64,000 nt of DNA from Hermatobates lingyangjiaoensis (lineage: Eukaryota; Arthropoda; Insecta; Hemiptera; Hermatobatidae), in assembly GCA_026182355.1 (NCBI GenBank), contig JAPFBL010000223.1, forward strand, positions 966,501 through 1,030,500. The letters run 5' to 3'. Shown piece by piece: positions 31,366 to 43,435 of this stretch. The notes beneath the pieces are model-generated. The model was not told the origin of the DNA. It did no database searches and saw only the letters and a program-made list of their open reading frames with translations. The position numbers were made by a program, and so were the translations under genes. The number at the start of each line of letters is the position of its first letter. Position 1 is the stretch's first letter.

Positions 31366-33412
31366 TTCGTATATAAATATTGAAATAAAAACTTGTGTTT
31401 ATGTATGCGATTGATTATTTATATAAAAATATATTTAAAACAAACCGTGACGTTCTGAGAGGATGTTCAGGGGAGAACTAAATAAATCATAAAAAGAAAC
31501 ACTCAGAAAATACTACAAAAAGATACTTCAGCCAAGCTTTGTCACATCTCCTAATGACGAGGATTCATGAAATATTGATGCCATGTCTCTCAGGGTTTTC
31601 AAAGTGTTTTTTGTTACATATTAATTTATTTATACATCTATATATTATTGTTACAAATAATATGTTACATATAATATTAATCAAATTTATTAAAACATTA
31701 GAAAACAAATGAAATGATAACATTTGTCAACATAAGTTTCAGTGTCCAAGGTGTCTCAGCTGATTTAGATTAATTTAGGGGTACTGATACCGAAGATCAT
31801 ACTAATTTTCTCTATTCAGGTCAAGTTTTGAGATTTTTTTCTGTTTAAAGCTTTTTTACTGTATAATTAGGCATATTTTTAAAGACATACTAGAGTCGTA
31901 ATTACAATTTTACGTAGTTATTGTGATCTATGCTAAATGATTATGACATCACGAAACCTTAAAGCTTTTTCATGTCTGGCAGATTTTTGGAGTAAACTTT
32001 ATGCCTGGCTACATCCTCTCCTGGGTTACATTCCTTGTATCAAATACAAACATATAGCAAATATGTTTTTTGCTATATTTGCGAGGAATATACGTTGAAA
32101 TCCAAATGTATTTCACACGTCTTGCAATTGTTGATTGTTGCTATAGCCTTCATACAAAGAAGGGTATACTATAGCAGAAAATCTAGCATAAAAGTGATCA
32201 CAAAAATACAATACTACATTTGGACTGCCTTGTTATGAGGTAGGAAAATATATTTCGCTCCAAAGACAAGTTCTTTTGTGTGTGTTCTTTTTAATTTACC
32301 AATTATAACTTACGAAAAATTCTGCCTTACATGAATAGCTAATGGGAAAATTAAAAATTATACATCGTCATTAACGTGAAAACACTTCCCATATTCTAAT
32401 TTTATCCAAAATTAAACATTTTTTTCTAATCAAGGAATGTTTATGGTTGAAACGTTATTATAATCCAACACAGTATACCTGTTTCAAAAAAAAGAGAACT
32501 TGCACATTCATTAGAAAAATATTTCAAAAGCCATCTTCCCTCAAAAGGTAAAAGCCCTCTAAAAAAACATGAACTTCATTTACAGCTTGAAATACTTTTT
32601 TTCTGTTATTAATATACTTATTATAAAATAATTGAAATAAAACAATATGAATTTTAAAAGAAAAATATATTAGACCGGTTTATTAAAAAGTAAAAAGTGA
32701 CTATATATTTTACAGTTTAATTTGCGTAACAAATTCAATTAAGAAATTTTAATTAAAATCCTTTTAATAAAATCAGTAATGCTTTTATATATTATTTCTC
32801 TTTTCATGGTTCAAAGTCTCATTCAGCAAGAACAGATTTTAAATTATTATAAAAACAATACTTTTCTTTGTTGTAATTAACTTTTTTTTCAACTTTATCA
32901 TATTTATTTTCCAAAGTTATTAATTTTCAACAAAACAAATTGAACAGATATTTCATATATATTGCTATTAATTTTTGTTCAGTATGTGTGATTTACTTGT
33001 ATTTTTTTTTTAAGCCAGTCCTTATAATTAAATTATGAAAAATATATCTACAGTGACTATAACAATTATCCTATTAAGGGTTAATGTTATTGTGAATGAT
33101 TGTTTTTTTTCTAAGAATGACTAATACTTAAATTCTGATTCACCAACCATTAAAGTATAAAATAAACACTGTTTTCAGTTTGAAATATAAAACATTAAAT
33201 TTTGTGTGATGAAAGATATCATAAAAAGAATATATCAGAAAAGAAATATTTAAACATATGTTATTTACAAATAATTATCCTAACAAACTTGTTAATACTC
33301 TCATATACAACTTTCAACAAAGTTTAAGTCTTACAAATAGGGTTCTAGAGAATTTAGTATCTTATCAAATATATTACTAAGTAACCAATTATATCTCGCA
33401 AGTTGAAAAATA
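31366..33412. other. AT-rich spacer, 2 kb
   Basis: No gene, SINE or PLE motif recognised. Small open frames (for example 32035-32238) show no motif. Confidence 0.45.
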
Positions 33413-33530
33413 TAATATATATATATATATATATATATTCACTGATAAAACGAAATACGATCCAAACTGGACACAATACGAGTTCGAGATTAACAAAGAG
33501 CAACACACAAAGTAGGGAAACACACTTACA

Positions 33531-33563
33531 GACTCAAATTTTCGGGTAATCCGTCTTCAGGAG
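33531..33563 (-). ncRNA. Hammerhead ribozyme motif, family E
   Basis: Minus strand: stem I CTC/GAG, CTGAAGA, C, short stem II GG/CC, GAAA, AATT, T. Stem II is only two to three pairs. Confidence 0.65.
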
Positions 33564-34060
33564 AAAAGAGAATGGGAGACCAAGCACGTTGTAGGCGCAA
33601 CGGCAAGTAACCAACCCGGCAACCGCCAGTGCTGTCAACCGTACCCGGTCTTAAAGTATAAAATTAGGAGAAGATATAAACAGAAGCTCAGATAAGCAGT
33701 ACTGGTTGGGTAAAACTATAAGTAGGTGAAAAATAATAAACAATATAAGATAAAAACAAACTATAAGAAACAAAAATAATGATAGAGAAAAGAAGAAAAA
33801 ATAAATAAATAAAAATAAATACAATACAAAAAACTTGCATTGGTTGTTTTAGTAAATAAAAGATAGAAACTGAATAAAAGGGTAAGTATGGGAAACTAGT
33901 TAAGAATAAGAATTTAGAAAAATAAAATAGGATAAAACAAACTAGTAGTAAGTGAAGAAGACAAAATAGATATACACAAAATATACGAAAGAGGAAAAAA
34001 GAAATAAGTACTAGAGAAAGAATACTGGAAAAAAAGTACAAAAAAAAATGTACAAAAAAA

Positions 34061-34651
34061 TTATCTTTTAAGGTTAAGTCCAGGTGCACTGCGCGCCCCG
34101 AGCAACCAGATGTGAGCCTCCTCAGAGGCTCTAAGGGTCACGGTATTATCACCAGGGGGAATCTGACGCAGAATCTGCACACTGAAGCAGTCGTTAAAAG
34201 ACAGACCGTGGGATTTGGCGTGTATGGCGACAGGTAAATTGGAGTTGTTGTTAACGGATGCTCTATGACCGTTCATACGGAGGCTGAGCTTGTTAGAGGA
34301 CAGTCCTACGTAGAACGCATCACAACGAGTACAGTCCAATTTGTAAACACAATTTTTGGATGTACATGAGCAGTCCTTAGCAACAGGGAAGGACTGGTTA
34401 TGGGAAGATGGAGTGAAGTGTGAAAGGGGGTTGAGAAGCGGACAGGTCAGGCACCCCCGCCTTTCGCAACTCTTAGCGCCCACAGACGGGTGGTTGACGC
34501 GCCTGGACGTCAAGTCTCTGTGGGAAAAGAGGTTGCCAAGGTTGGGGGAACGTCTATATGAGAGGCGGGGTTGGCTGGGGAAAATAGTCGACGTGGAAGG
34601 AGAAGAGGATAGGATGGGGAACAGATCTTTGATAATGCGTTTGAGATCAAA
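34061..34651 (-). pseudogene. PLE RT-endonuclease C-terminus with GIY-YIG domain, left arm
   Basis: Open on the minus strand from the palindrome centre to the TAA at 34061-34063, 196 codons. Begins FDLKRIIKDLFPIL, then a cysteine cluster (SCERRGCLTCP, KDCSCTSKNC). The GIY-YIG domain follows: VYK, then FYVG, an arginine in SLRMNGH, a histidine, a glutamate in SEEAHIWLL and an asparagine in GLN. The cysteine-rich region before GIY-YIG is typical of PLE endonucleases. The frame is intact over the domain, but the reverse transcriptase is missing. This arm extends about 15 bp further into the centre than the right arm. Confidence 0.85.
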
Positions 34652-35218
34652 GATCTGTTCCCCATCCTATCCTCTTCTCCTTCCACGTCGACTATTTTCC
34701 CCAGCCAACCCCGCCTCTCATATAGACGTTCCCCCAACCTTGGCAACCTCTTTTCCCACAGAGACTTGACGTCCAGGCGCGTCAACCACCCGTCTGTGGG
34801 CGCTAAGAGTTGCGAAAGGCGGGGGTGCCTGACCTGTCCGCTTCTCAACCCCCTTTCACACTTCACTCCATCTTCCCATAACCAGTCCTTCCCTGTTGCT
34901 AAGGACTGCTCATGTACATCCAAAAATTGTGTTTACAAATTGGACTGTACTCGTTGTGATGCGTTCTACGTAGGACTGTCCTCTAACAAGCTCAGCCTCC
35001 GTATGAACGGTCATAGAGCATCCGTTAACAACAACTCCAATTTACCTGTCGCCATACACGCCAAATCCCACGGTCTGTCTTTTAACGACTGCTTCAGTGT
35101 GCAGATTCTGCGTCAGATTCCCCCTGGTGATAATACCGTGACCCTTAGAGCCTCTGAGGAGGCTCACATCTGGTTGCTCGGGGCGCGCAGTGCACCTGGA
35201 CTTAACCTTAAAAGATAA
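34646..35218 (+). pseudogene. PLE RT-endonuclease C-terminus with GIY-YIG domain, right arm
   Basis: Mirror copy, open from about 34646 to the TAA at 35216-35218, 190 codons. Counting from the leucine codon at 34766, VYK lies at residues 56-58, FYVG at 67-70, the arginine at 79, the glutamate at 131-132 and the final asparagine at 147. The protein is identical or nearly so to the left arm, so the duplication is young or the arms are homogenised. The long hydrophobic frames at 33688-34089 and 35224-35592 are the 3' untranslated part read by chance. Confidence 0.85.
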
Positions 35219-35716
35219 TTTTTTTGTACATTTTTTTTTTGTACTTTTTTTCCAGTATTCTTTCTCTAGTACTTATTTCTTTTTTCCTCTTTCGTATATT
35301 TTGTGTATATCTATTTTGTCTTCTTCACTTACTACTAGTTTGTTTTATCCTATTTTATTTTTCTAAATTCTTATTCTTAACTAGTTTCCCATACTTACCC
35401 TTTTATTCAGTTTCTATCTTTTATTTACTAAAACAACCAATGCAAGTTTTTTGTATTGTATTTATTTTTATTTATTTATTTTTTCTTCTTTTCTCTATCA
35501 TTATTTTTGTTTCTTATAGTTTGTTTTTATCTTATATTGTTTATTATTTTTCACCTACTTATAGTTTTACCCAACCAGTACTGCTTATCTGAGCTTCTGT
35601 TTATATCTTCTCCTAATTTTATACTTTAAGACCGGGTACGGTTGACAGCACTGGCGGTTGCCGGGTTGGTTACTTGCCGTTGCGCCTACAACGTGCTTGG
35701 TCTCCCATTCTCTTTT

Positions 35717-35749
35717 CTCCTGAAGACGGATTACCCGAAAATTTGAGTC
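35717..35749 (+). ncRNA. Hammerhead ribozyme motif, family E
   Basis: CTGAAGA at 35720-35726, C, short stem II GG/CC, GAAA, AATT, T, then GAG pairing with CTC. Confidence 0.65.
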
Positions 35750-35800
35750 TGTAAGTGTGTTTCCCTACTTTGTGTGTTGCTCTTTGTTAATCTCGAACTC

Positions 35801-35833
<33 letters not shown>

Positions 35834-35837
<4 letters not shown>

Positions 35838-36005
35838 GAGGTAGGAAGCAGACCTTCTTTTATGCACATTGTACAATATATATACACTTTTTCGTTGGAA
35901 ATACGATCCAAAATGGACAAATATAGTTCAGCTATAATTGTTCAGCTACAAATAAAGTCTTATTATTATTTATATATATATTATTAAAGGTAGGAAGCAG
36001 ACCTT
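35834..36005. repeat. Repeated GGTAGGAAGCAGACCTTCTT fragments around TA tracts
   Basis: AGAGGTAGGAAGCAGACCTT occurs at about 35838 and again at about 35985, each next to a TA tract. On the minus strand it could encode KEGLLPT-like residues (AAGGTCTGCTTCCTACC), the same PLE N-terminal motif that ends the other fragments. Confidence 0.5.
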
Positions 36006-36235
36006 CTTTGACACCGTTATAAATTAACACCAGAGTGAAGAAATCACAATTTCTTGTAGTCTAGTTGTATCTCTCGATTCGGTTTAACTGTCAGAAAAGA
36101 TAGGGACACCGAGCGCACTTGAACAGCGACAGTGGCAGAGCAACAGGGTTGTCACACGCGTGCCCGGTTCAAGACTTCTCTCCTGATGACAGTTAAACCG
36201 AAAAGAACGGACTATAAGTGTATTTTTCTATTTAT
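36006..36235. repeat. PLE tail pair, E-related
   Basis: Inverted motifs at about 36070 (minus, GTTAAACCGAA) and 36178 (plus) around a GC-rich spacer with GGTTGTCACACGCGTGCCCG. Confidence 0.5.
36178..36212 (+). ncRNA. Hammerhead-like motif, E-related
   Basis: CTGATGA at 36183-36189 and GAAA are present with a weak stem II (AGTTAAACC). Stem III is not palindromic (AAGAAC). Probably decayed. Confidence 0.35.
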
Positions 36236-36239
36236 AAAA

Positions 36240-36345
36240 TAAACACATGAAATGACCAAAGCACAATAATAAATGAAAAAAATAGAGACAAAGATCTTTC
36301 AACAAGTTGTTACTGTTGACAACATTTCTCATTTGTTATTGTGGT

Positions 36346-36355
<10 letters not shown>
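36240..36355. repeat. PLE tail hairpin, family B, decayed
   Basis: CCAAAGCACAATAATAAATG on the left and CATTTGTTATTGTGGTTTGA on the right. The hammerhead is lost (AAAGATCTTTCAACAAGTTG). Ends at (TA)n. Confidence 0.6.
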
Positions 36356-36381
<26 letters not shown>

Positions 36382-36488
36382 TAAACAGGAAAATGATCCA
36401 AAAGGACAAAAAACGTTTCACAGTAAACCACAGACTCAGAACAAAGATACGAACACACACTCTCACACAAAATGGACCCACAAAACAC

Positions 36489-36519
<31 letters not shown>

Positions 36520-36525
36520 GTGTAA
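36356..36525 (+). repeat. (TA)n and (CA)n microsatellites around a short insert
   Basis: (TA)n at 36350-36378 and (CA)n at 36480-36520. Between them lies CAGGAAAATGATCC, similar to other PLE tail ends. Confidence 0.8.
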
Positions 36526-36915
36526 ATGTATTGTTTACATACAGTCTATTCAATACGTTAATGAACATTACGTGCAATGATAAGCATGTCTTCGGGCAGT
36601 AATAATTTTAATTACTTAATTACTTCTCTTTATTTTCATTCTTTTCAACTCCGTCTTCACTAATATTTATCAGAAATTTAGAGTATTCCTCATCTTCTTC
36701 TTGAACTCTCGTATTACTAGTTAAATGGAATTCAGTAAATTTGCCCCATAGATAAGACTGATTCAAGCATTATAGATATCAGCATCAGTTTCTCTCTTGA
36801 CAACTGGAAGAAGTTATCAATTCCTGAGATGCTACAGCCCTTAATTTAGAAAGAATTAGATTTATTTAGAACTTTTCTGTACCTTCCGATGCATCGGGAG
36901 CCTTGAATCAGCAGG
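36526..36915. other. Spacer, nothing recognised
   Basis: AT-rich with no repeat or motif found. Confidence 0.4.
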
Positions 36916-37012
36916 AATAATTTTTTGTAGCGATAAGTTGATTCATTTATGAATGGTAGAGTGTAATTTACAAGGGTATGTTGTTACACTGATTCTATTC
37001 CACACAAAGCTG
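36916..37012 (+). repeat. Direct repeat flanking the satellite, copy 1
   Basis: GATTCATTTATGAATGGTAG.. TACAAGGGTATGTTGTTACA recurs at 37461-37552, directly before the 94-bp array. Confidence 0.8.
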
Positions 37013-37248
37013 TTTGTGTGCTGTTAATATTTTACATATAATTAATTTGATAATTTCTAAACTTCCGTTACCTACAATAATTATCATTTGTTGATATTAA
37101 ATAATTATTTCATATTCTCTTAGATTATTCATTCAATTCCCTCTTTCTAATTTTTTTATAATTAAATCATTATAATTTAGGTTGAAAAACTATTCTTTAA
37201 TACTTTGACGTCATTCATATCAGGTTTTGGAAGCTTATTGTACAAAAG

Positions 37249-37318
37249 TCCCTGTGGCGTAGATGGTAAGCTGGACCTCCAATGCCAAGAGCGTGGGTTC
37301 TCGATTCCCACAAATTTT
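37249..37318 (+). repeat. tRNA-like sequence
   Basis: TGGCGTAGATGG resembles an A box. GTGGGTTCTCGATTCCCAC forms a five-pair T stem with an over-long loop. The acceptor ends do not pair, so I see a tRNA-derived repeat head rather than a working tRNA. Confidence 0.35.
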
Positions 37319-37460
37319 CTGATATTTTATTCAGTTTGGAGCGTGTGCAAATATTTAAACAAGAACATCAGAGTTTTATTAAGTATACACATAGATGATC
37401 TTAAATTGTTATTTATATCGTTCAAAATTAATGGTTGTTCCGTTAGTTAGTAATATAATC

Positions 37461-37552
37461 AGTAGGAATATTTTTTTTTAGCAAAAAGTTGATTCATTTA
37501 TGAATGGTAGAGTGTATTTACAAGGGTATGTTGTTACACTGATTTTATTCCG
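37461..37552 (+). repeat. Direct repeat flanking the satellite, copy 2
   Basis: About 92 bp matching 36916-37012 with a few changes. Confidence 0.8.
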
Positions 37553-37556
37553 CGAA

Positions 37557-38960
37557 ATGAATCATAATGAAATATCTGAGTGTGATTTATGTTTTAGAAA
37601 TAACAGGGAGTTGTTATTTGATATTGTTAAGAGGATGTGATCATAATTACATGAATCGTAATGAAATATCTGAGTGTGATTTATGTTTTAGAAATAACAG
37701 GGAGTTGTTATTTGATATTATTAAGAGGATGTGATCATAATTAGCATGAATCATAATGAAATATCTGAGTGTGATTTATGTTTTAGAAATAACAGGGAGT
37801 TGTTATTTGATATTGTTAAGAGGATGTGATCATAATTACATGAATCGTAATGAAATATCTGAGTGTGATTTATGTTTTAGAAATAACAGGGAGTTGTTAT
37901 TTGATATTGTTAAGAGGATGTGATCATAATTATATGAATCATAATGAAATATCTGAGTGTGATTTATGTTTTAGAAATAACAGGGAGTTGTTATTTCATA
38001 TTGTTAAGAGGATGTGATCATAATTACATGAATCGTAATGAAATATCTGAGTGTGATTTATGTTTTAGAAATAACAGGGAGTTGTTATTTGATATTATTA
38101 AGAGGATGTGATCATAATTAGCATGAATCATAATGAAATATCTGAGTGTGATTTATGTTTTAGAAATAACAGGGAGTTGTTATTTGATATTGTTAAGAGG
38201 ATGTGATCATAATTACATGAATCATAATGAAATATCTGAATGTGATTTATGTTTTAGAAATAACAGGGAGTTGTTATTTGATATTGTTAAGAGGATGTGA
38301 TCATAATTACATGAATCGTAATGAAATATCTGAGTGTGATTTATGTTTTAGAAATAACAGGGAGTTGTTATTTGATATTATTAAGAGGATGTGATCGTAA
38401 TTAGCATGAATCATAATGAAATATCTGAGTGTGATTTATGTTTTAGAAATAACAGGGAGTTGTTATTTGATATTGTTAAGAGGATGTGATCATAATTACA
38501 TGAATCGTAATGAAATATCTGAGTGTGATTTATGTTTTAGAAATAACAGGGAGTTGTTATTTGATATTGTTAAGAGGATGTGATCATAATTATATGAATC
38601 ATAATGAAATATCTGAGTGTGATTTATGTTTTAGAAATAACAGGGAGTTGTTATTTGATATTGTTAAGAGGATGTGATCATAATTATATGAATCATAATG
38701 AAATATCTGAGTGTGATTTATGTTTTAGAAATAACAGGGAGTTGTTATTTGATATTGTTAAGAGGATGTGATCATAATTATATGAATCATAATGAAATAT
38801 CTGAGTGTGATTTATGTTTTAGAAATAACAGGGAGTTGTTTTTTGATATTGTTAAGAGGATCTGATCATAATTACATGAATCATAATGAAATATCTGAGT
38901 GTGATTTATGTTTTAGAAATAACAGGGTGTTGTTATTTGATATTATTAAGAGGATGTGAT
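37557..38960 (+). repeat. 94-bp satellite, 15 copies, with higher-order pattern
   Basis: Units start ATGAATCATAATGAAATATC and include AAATAACAGGGAGTTGTTAT. Units are nearly identical. The junction base pattern (c-G, gc-A, c-G, t-A) runs in order through units 2-5 and again through units 9-12, so blocks of four units were duplicated together. The last unit is cut by a non-repeat GAGGGGCTTAGC. No hammerhead box in the unit. Confidence 0.95.
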
Positions 38961-40494
38961 GAGGGGCTTAGCATGCACGTGAAGTGTTAGATGAAGGAAT
39001 GACAGGGCGCTAATAAATGCCTCATTTAATGTTTCATTAAAGCAGCCCTAGTCATTTTACTGGCAAACCTCTCCTCTGCCCATCCCATCTGTTTCACCAT
39101 TTCCTCTCTTAAATCAAGCCATCCTTCACTCCTACACTACACTTCCCGAATTTGTAATTCATTGTCTGTCTTTTATACATAAATCCCTCACTTTACTCTC
39201 TTTATTCAATAAAATCGGAAATTTAAAAAAAAATACGTATGTAATTTATTATGAATAGTGCAAGGAAACACTTAATCAATCAATAACCATTAATATTTTT
39301 TTCGGGAATGCACACACCTACAAGTAAATATTATAAACAAATGGTAGAATTAGTAAGAAATACAAGACTATTCAACTAGATTAACTTACGTCTATCTCCA
39401 GAAGTAATACATTTTTTTTTAAAAAAAATGGATTTATATTGATGTAAATATGTTTATCAAGAAATTAAGCGTATTTATTTTAAAATAATAATTAAATAAA
39501 TTATAATATAATTTTTAGCGTAGAAGATTTGTTTTTAACCTGTTAAAGGTTAATAGGACTGAGTAAGAAATTAGGAGGAGCTATATACATTTTATGCTTG
39601 AAGGCTTTCTACAAAGAAAATGTTCAACTATCTGTAAAAGAAAATTATTTATTTTTCACGCCAAAGGCGTTCAGCCCCTTTGTCTAACCCTGTAGTTTTA
39701 TTTCAACAGGGATTGGTTTATTATTAAAATTATATTTTGGAAAATATAATCTTTACTAAGGATATTTTCCAATGTGCTTCTATATAGAAAAAAAAAACTC
39801 CAATATCTGATTGAATCTATTGGAATTGTTTAACTCTGTTTTAACAGAGAGAAATATTCGATTCGATACTCACTTTTCAAGAGCACCCTTTTTGTTGTTA
39901 TATTTTAGAGGAAATAATATCTATCGGTATAGCAATTAAATTGAGCGCAAAATGTTTATATTGAAGCCATCCAAAATATAAAGCCAAGCTAAAATGAAAC
40001 TTTCTTCTAAACGCGGCTTTTAATAACAAAGAATATTTCAGTATTTCTAATATGCAACATCTATTTCTAATCAATTATCTATTTCATTATTAGTTTATTT
40101 TTTACTTAAATGTAAGTAAAATATTTTAATACTAAATTAATAAACGATTTTGTGATAGTTTATTATGAATTAAATAAAAAAAAAACATGATATTAACTAA
40201 TATATGAAAGAAATAGATTTCGTGTGTTATGCGGACTTCTATGCGTTGACGTTAAGAAACACATCTTTGAAATATGTTCCCCTGATGTCTGAATGGATGG
40301 GTATCCACTATGTTTAACAAAAAAAAAACCCTGATATTTGTTACCATTTTAGGCTTCATAACTAAGTTTAATACATCATTTTTTGACAAGAAGAAAAATT
40401 GTGTTATTCTGTGAGAAACTTGAAGTATGGAAAGAGTATTTCAATGTACATTTTAACAAAACAAGAACTTAGAATTATTAGTAATACATTGTGT
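38961..40494. other. AT-rich spacer
   Basis: A pyrimidine-rich patch (CTCTCCTCTGCCCATCCCAT) lies at about 39070-39130. Nothing else recognised. Confidence 0.4.
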
Positions 40495-40632
40495 AATATC
40501 TGGTAAGCTCGACTGGTTTCGGGTTCTTCTGATTCCCATCTTGAAGGGCAACTCAGTTGCAACTGAGCTCAGCAACTGTGTCAATGAGAACCAAAAACAC
40601 CCGAAACCCGGATATTATACGAGATATGATGG
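40495..40632. repeat. Decayed hammerhead hairpin, H-like
   Basis: Minus strand has GGG/CCC stem II, GAAA, CCAGTC, but the first box reads TTCAAGA instead of CTGAAGA. The right arm retains CCCGAAACCCGG. The centre has CAACTCAGTTGCAACTGAG. Confidence 0.4.
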
Positions 40633-40899
40633 GTTATGTACGAGTCATTCTAATATTACTCACCTCAGTGGAAATAACCCGTTAAATATATTTAATGCAG
40701 GAGATACATGTTTTTAGCTTTAGTATTTATATGTATCAGTTTGAGGAAAAGCACACCACAGCAGTTGCCGTTGTACCAGGCAATGTGGAAAATGCCTTGG
40801 ACAATGCAAGAGGTAGATGGAAGAAGAAAAGCGTTTCCTACGCCTTATTAGGAATGATTTAATTAAGTAGCTAAAACTGTCGTTATATACTTAGTAACT
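40633..40899. other. Spacer
   Basis: Nothing recognised. Confidence 0.4.
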
Positions 40900-41868
40900 G
40901 CCGCTCTCCTGAGAGATCAGGGGTCCTAACTCCGAGGACTGTGTCAGACCTTGAGAGGTGGGTAGACCCCTGATGACCATGTGCCTGTCTCATGGCGTCC
41001 AAGTCGCCAGAGCGGGCAGCATATTGCTATATGCATGTCCTGCTAACAGTTCAGAAGGGCTACAAGGCCACTGAAGGTAGTTGTAGCTGAGCAGATTTAG
41101 TATGACCTCTGGTTCGGAGTTTGATCCGAAACTCTTAAAATAATTCGGTACTGCGGGTGACGGGGGCAAATTGAGGGGTTCTATCCCGCCATCTGAGGTT
41201 AGACTCGCAGTAGCTGTGGTACTTACCCAGGATGGATAGACCCTTGTGTGGGAAGCAGTAACTTCTCGGGAGATGTCTGCTTAGCATCCAAGGGTAGCTA
41301 GACCCCCACACCCCTACCAGTGGGAAGGGACCTTGAACTCAGCTGATTGGTCTGGACAACTGGTACTTGCGTGGTGAGATCAGCTCTCGAAGGGCAGTTG
41401 GAGCGGCATTTACTTGTCAAAGACAGCTGGCGTTTAGCCAAAGAGAGATATTGGAGTCTTTCTTAACCACCAGTACAGGCGGCGTTTAGTCAACAAGAGA
41501 TTTACAATCTCTCCATTTAGTCTCAGCCTATTGGTGCTTTGACTCCACACAAAGATGTCCTGATGGTGTTGATTGAAGACTTGTGCATGCCTCGTTCTGG
41601 GTATAACAGGCACGTTCCCTCTTCGGAGGAGGATCGCTGAGTCCTCAGAGGTACCATGTAGTCCTGAAACTGACAGGTTCAGAGGGCTGGCCTTGGAATA
41701 CTTAGTAACTGTCGTGAGAGAAAAATAATCCATGCAGGTTACTCCCTCCCAATGACTGGTGAGAGGCTGGGGCTGAAAGGGCACCAAAGTTGATTTACCG
41801 TACTCGAGAACCCCTACCTGAGGCCGCATGTAAACCAGGGGCGGATAAATTTTTTGGATGTAACCCAT
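40900..41868. repeat. GC-richer retroelement-like block
   Basis: About 970 bp of GC-richer DNA in AT-rich flanks. Contains recurring GTAGACCCC-type motifs near 40965, 41235 and 41290. The minus frame at 41434-41868 (144 codons, MGYIQKIYPPLVYMRPQVGV..) is open, but I recognise no domain. It resembles the untranslated 5' part of a LINE. The assignment is inference from composition. Confidence 0.35.
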
Positions 41869-43435
41869 ATAGAATTTGTATTAAAATGAATTTACCCCCA
41901 CATTTGGAATTTCTGTAGTAGACAAACCAATTTAGTCGTAAAATTCATGGATAATATGTAAACAAAAATGTATATTGCAAAAATATTTAATTGTTAATTT
42001 CATATATCGTAGAAAATATGTGTGTATTTTTGGCAAGAAAAAAGCACACAAGAAAAAAAGTAGGGTTACATTTATAAAAAGAAATATAAACCCTGTTTTA
42101 GCATTATGTGGCGCACAAGAAAAACTATTGACCATGATTTCTATTAAATTCACACAATAACAAAAGGAAATGTTATTGAATCCACTATTATGGAGAAAAA
42201 AATGTTTATACTATCTGGCATAAGAATTGTACACAAAGAAAAATAATATTATTCTCTCTGGCATAGGAATGAAAACAATAAAAAATTATGTTGTTCTTTC
42301 TAGCATAAGAATAATGAAGAAAATATTGAAAACTTTAACATTTTCATACCAGATACGTCAGCGTTTGTATAAATGACATTGCTTCATCGCTGCTCTTGAG
42401 ATTCACCTTTTCTGTAGTTTTCGTAGCATCATCGATGTATTCTTTACTCCAACATTCCTTCTCTTAGCACATCCACATCTGTAGCACTTTCATTGTCCCC
42501 CTCAAAATTTCTAATTTACTCTATTTAGGGCAATTTAACCCTGTTCCCCAACCACTGGTTTAGAGAAATGTTTAAAAATTGAAACAAAGATAATTAACTA
42601 AAAATAAGTTTTCTCGTGAAAACTTAAGCTTTGGATTATTTGCTAAAACAAAAGTTTCCTCATTAGTACACATTAACTAAAGAGTAATTCTTGCAAAACC
42701 ATAAAAGAAGGAAACAACTTTTTTAAGAAAAAAAACAAGAGGTGAAAGTTACGAACGTTTTCATGTTTATGAACCGTTCATCTCTAATTATTTAACTACA
42801 AAAAAGCTTTTGACAATTTAGTTTTAATAATTTAAAACATCAAACATAATTAAAATCTTAATAAATGTATTAATTACACATTTCAAACGTAAATGAAAGT
42901 TGCAGCTCAAAGCTTTTGGTTAACTTCATTAAAACGGCATGAATTATAATTAGAATTTAATTTTGAATCTTTGCCAGTGGGTAATCGTTTGGGGACAAAA
43001 CTTATTTCAAGTGTATACTTATCAAACTTTAATTTATTTTTTCATAATTTAATATACAAAAATAAATAATTCTATTTTATTTTTTTATATGAATTCGTTA
43101 TTAAACGGATATTTTAATGATGTAAGTCTTTTTATCTTTTCAGGTATTTTTATTTTAACAAGAATGACGAAGATCTGTATGTTTTAAATATATTTTACTG
43201 TATTATAATTTGTGGAATACAGAGGGATAGTGGTGAGGCTCTATCACTTGATATGACTCGAGTATACGAGTAAGTGTGAAAAATACAGCAAAACATTATT
43301 TTCAGTAACAATAAAATATCTGATTTTGTTTTTTAAGAATATAGATCAATCATATATATAATGTTTTTAAATTCAATATCTTCTATCATGAAACTCGAAT
43401 TGATGCAATTTTTTTGACTTAGCAGAATAGTAAGA
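41869..43435. other. AT-rich spacer with short repeats
   Basis: Around 42200-42320, CTGGCATA-AGAAT occurs three times in diverged form. Sequence at 42340-42560 ends CCCCAACCACTGG, which resembles a transposon end, but no partner was found. Confidence 0.35.

Larger units (their letters stand above)
33413..35833. repeat. PLE palindrome, family E, 2.4 kb
   Basis: Two copies of the same PLE 3' part in opposite directions, centred near 34642. Each arm runs from the coding end through about 500 bp of 3' sequence to the hammerhead and tail. Both outer ends adjoin (TA)n. The left arm ends with the longer tail (GATCGTATTTCGTTTTATCA on minus). The right arm stops at CGAACTCGTAT and merges with TA. Arms look almost identical. 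Confidence 0.9.

Noticed and set aside
33688..35592. Long hydrophobic frames (F/L/Y-rich) on both arms of the PLE palindrome
   Set aside because: They lie in the T-rich sequence after the PLE stop codon and have a biased low-complexity make-up; not taken as membrane proteins.
37249..37318. Working tRNA gene
   Set aside because: The acceptor ends do not pair and the T loop is too long.
37557..38960. Regular repeat array as a possible CRISPR
   Set aside because: The 94-bp units are directly adjacent with no unique spacers, and the DNA is eukaryotic.
40970..41000. CTGATGA at 40971
   Set aside because: No stem II and no GAAA downstream.
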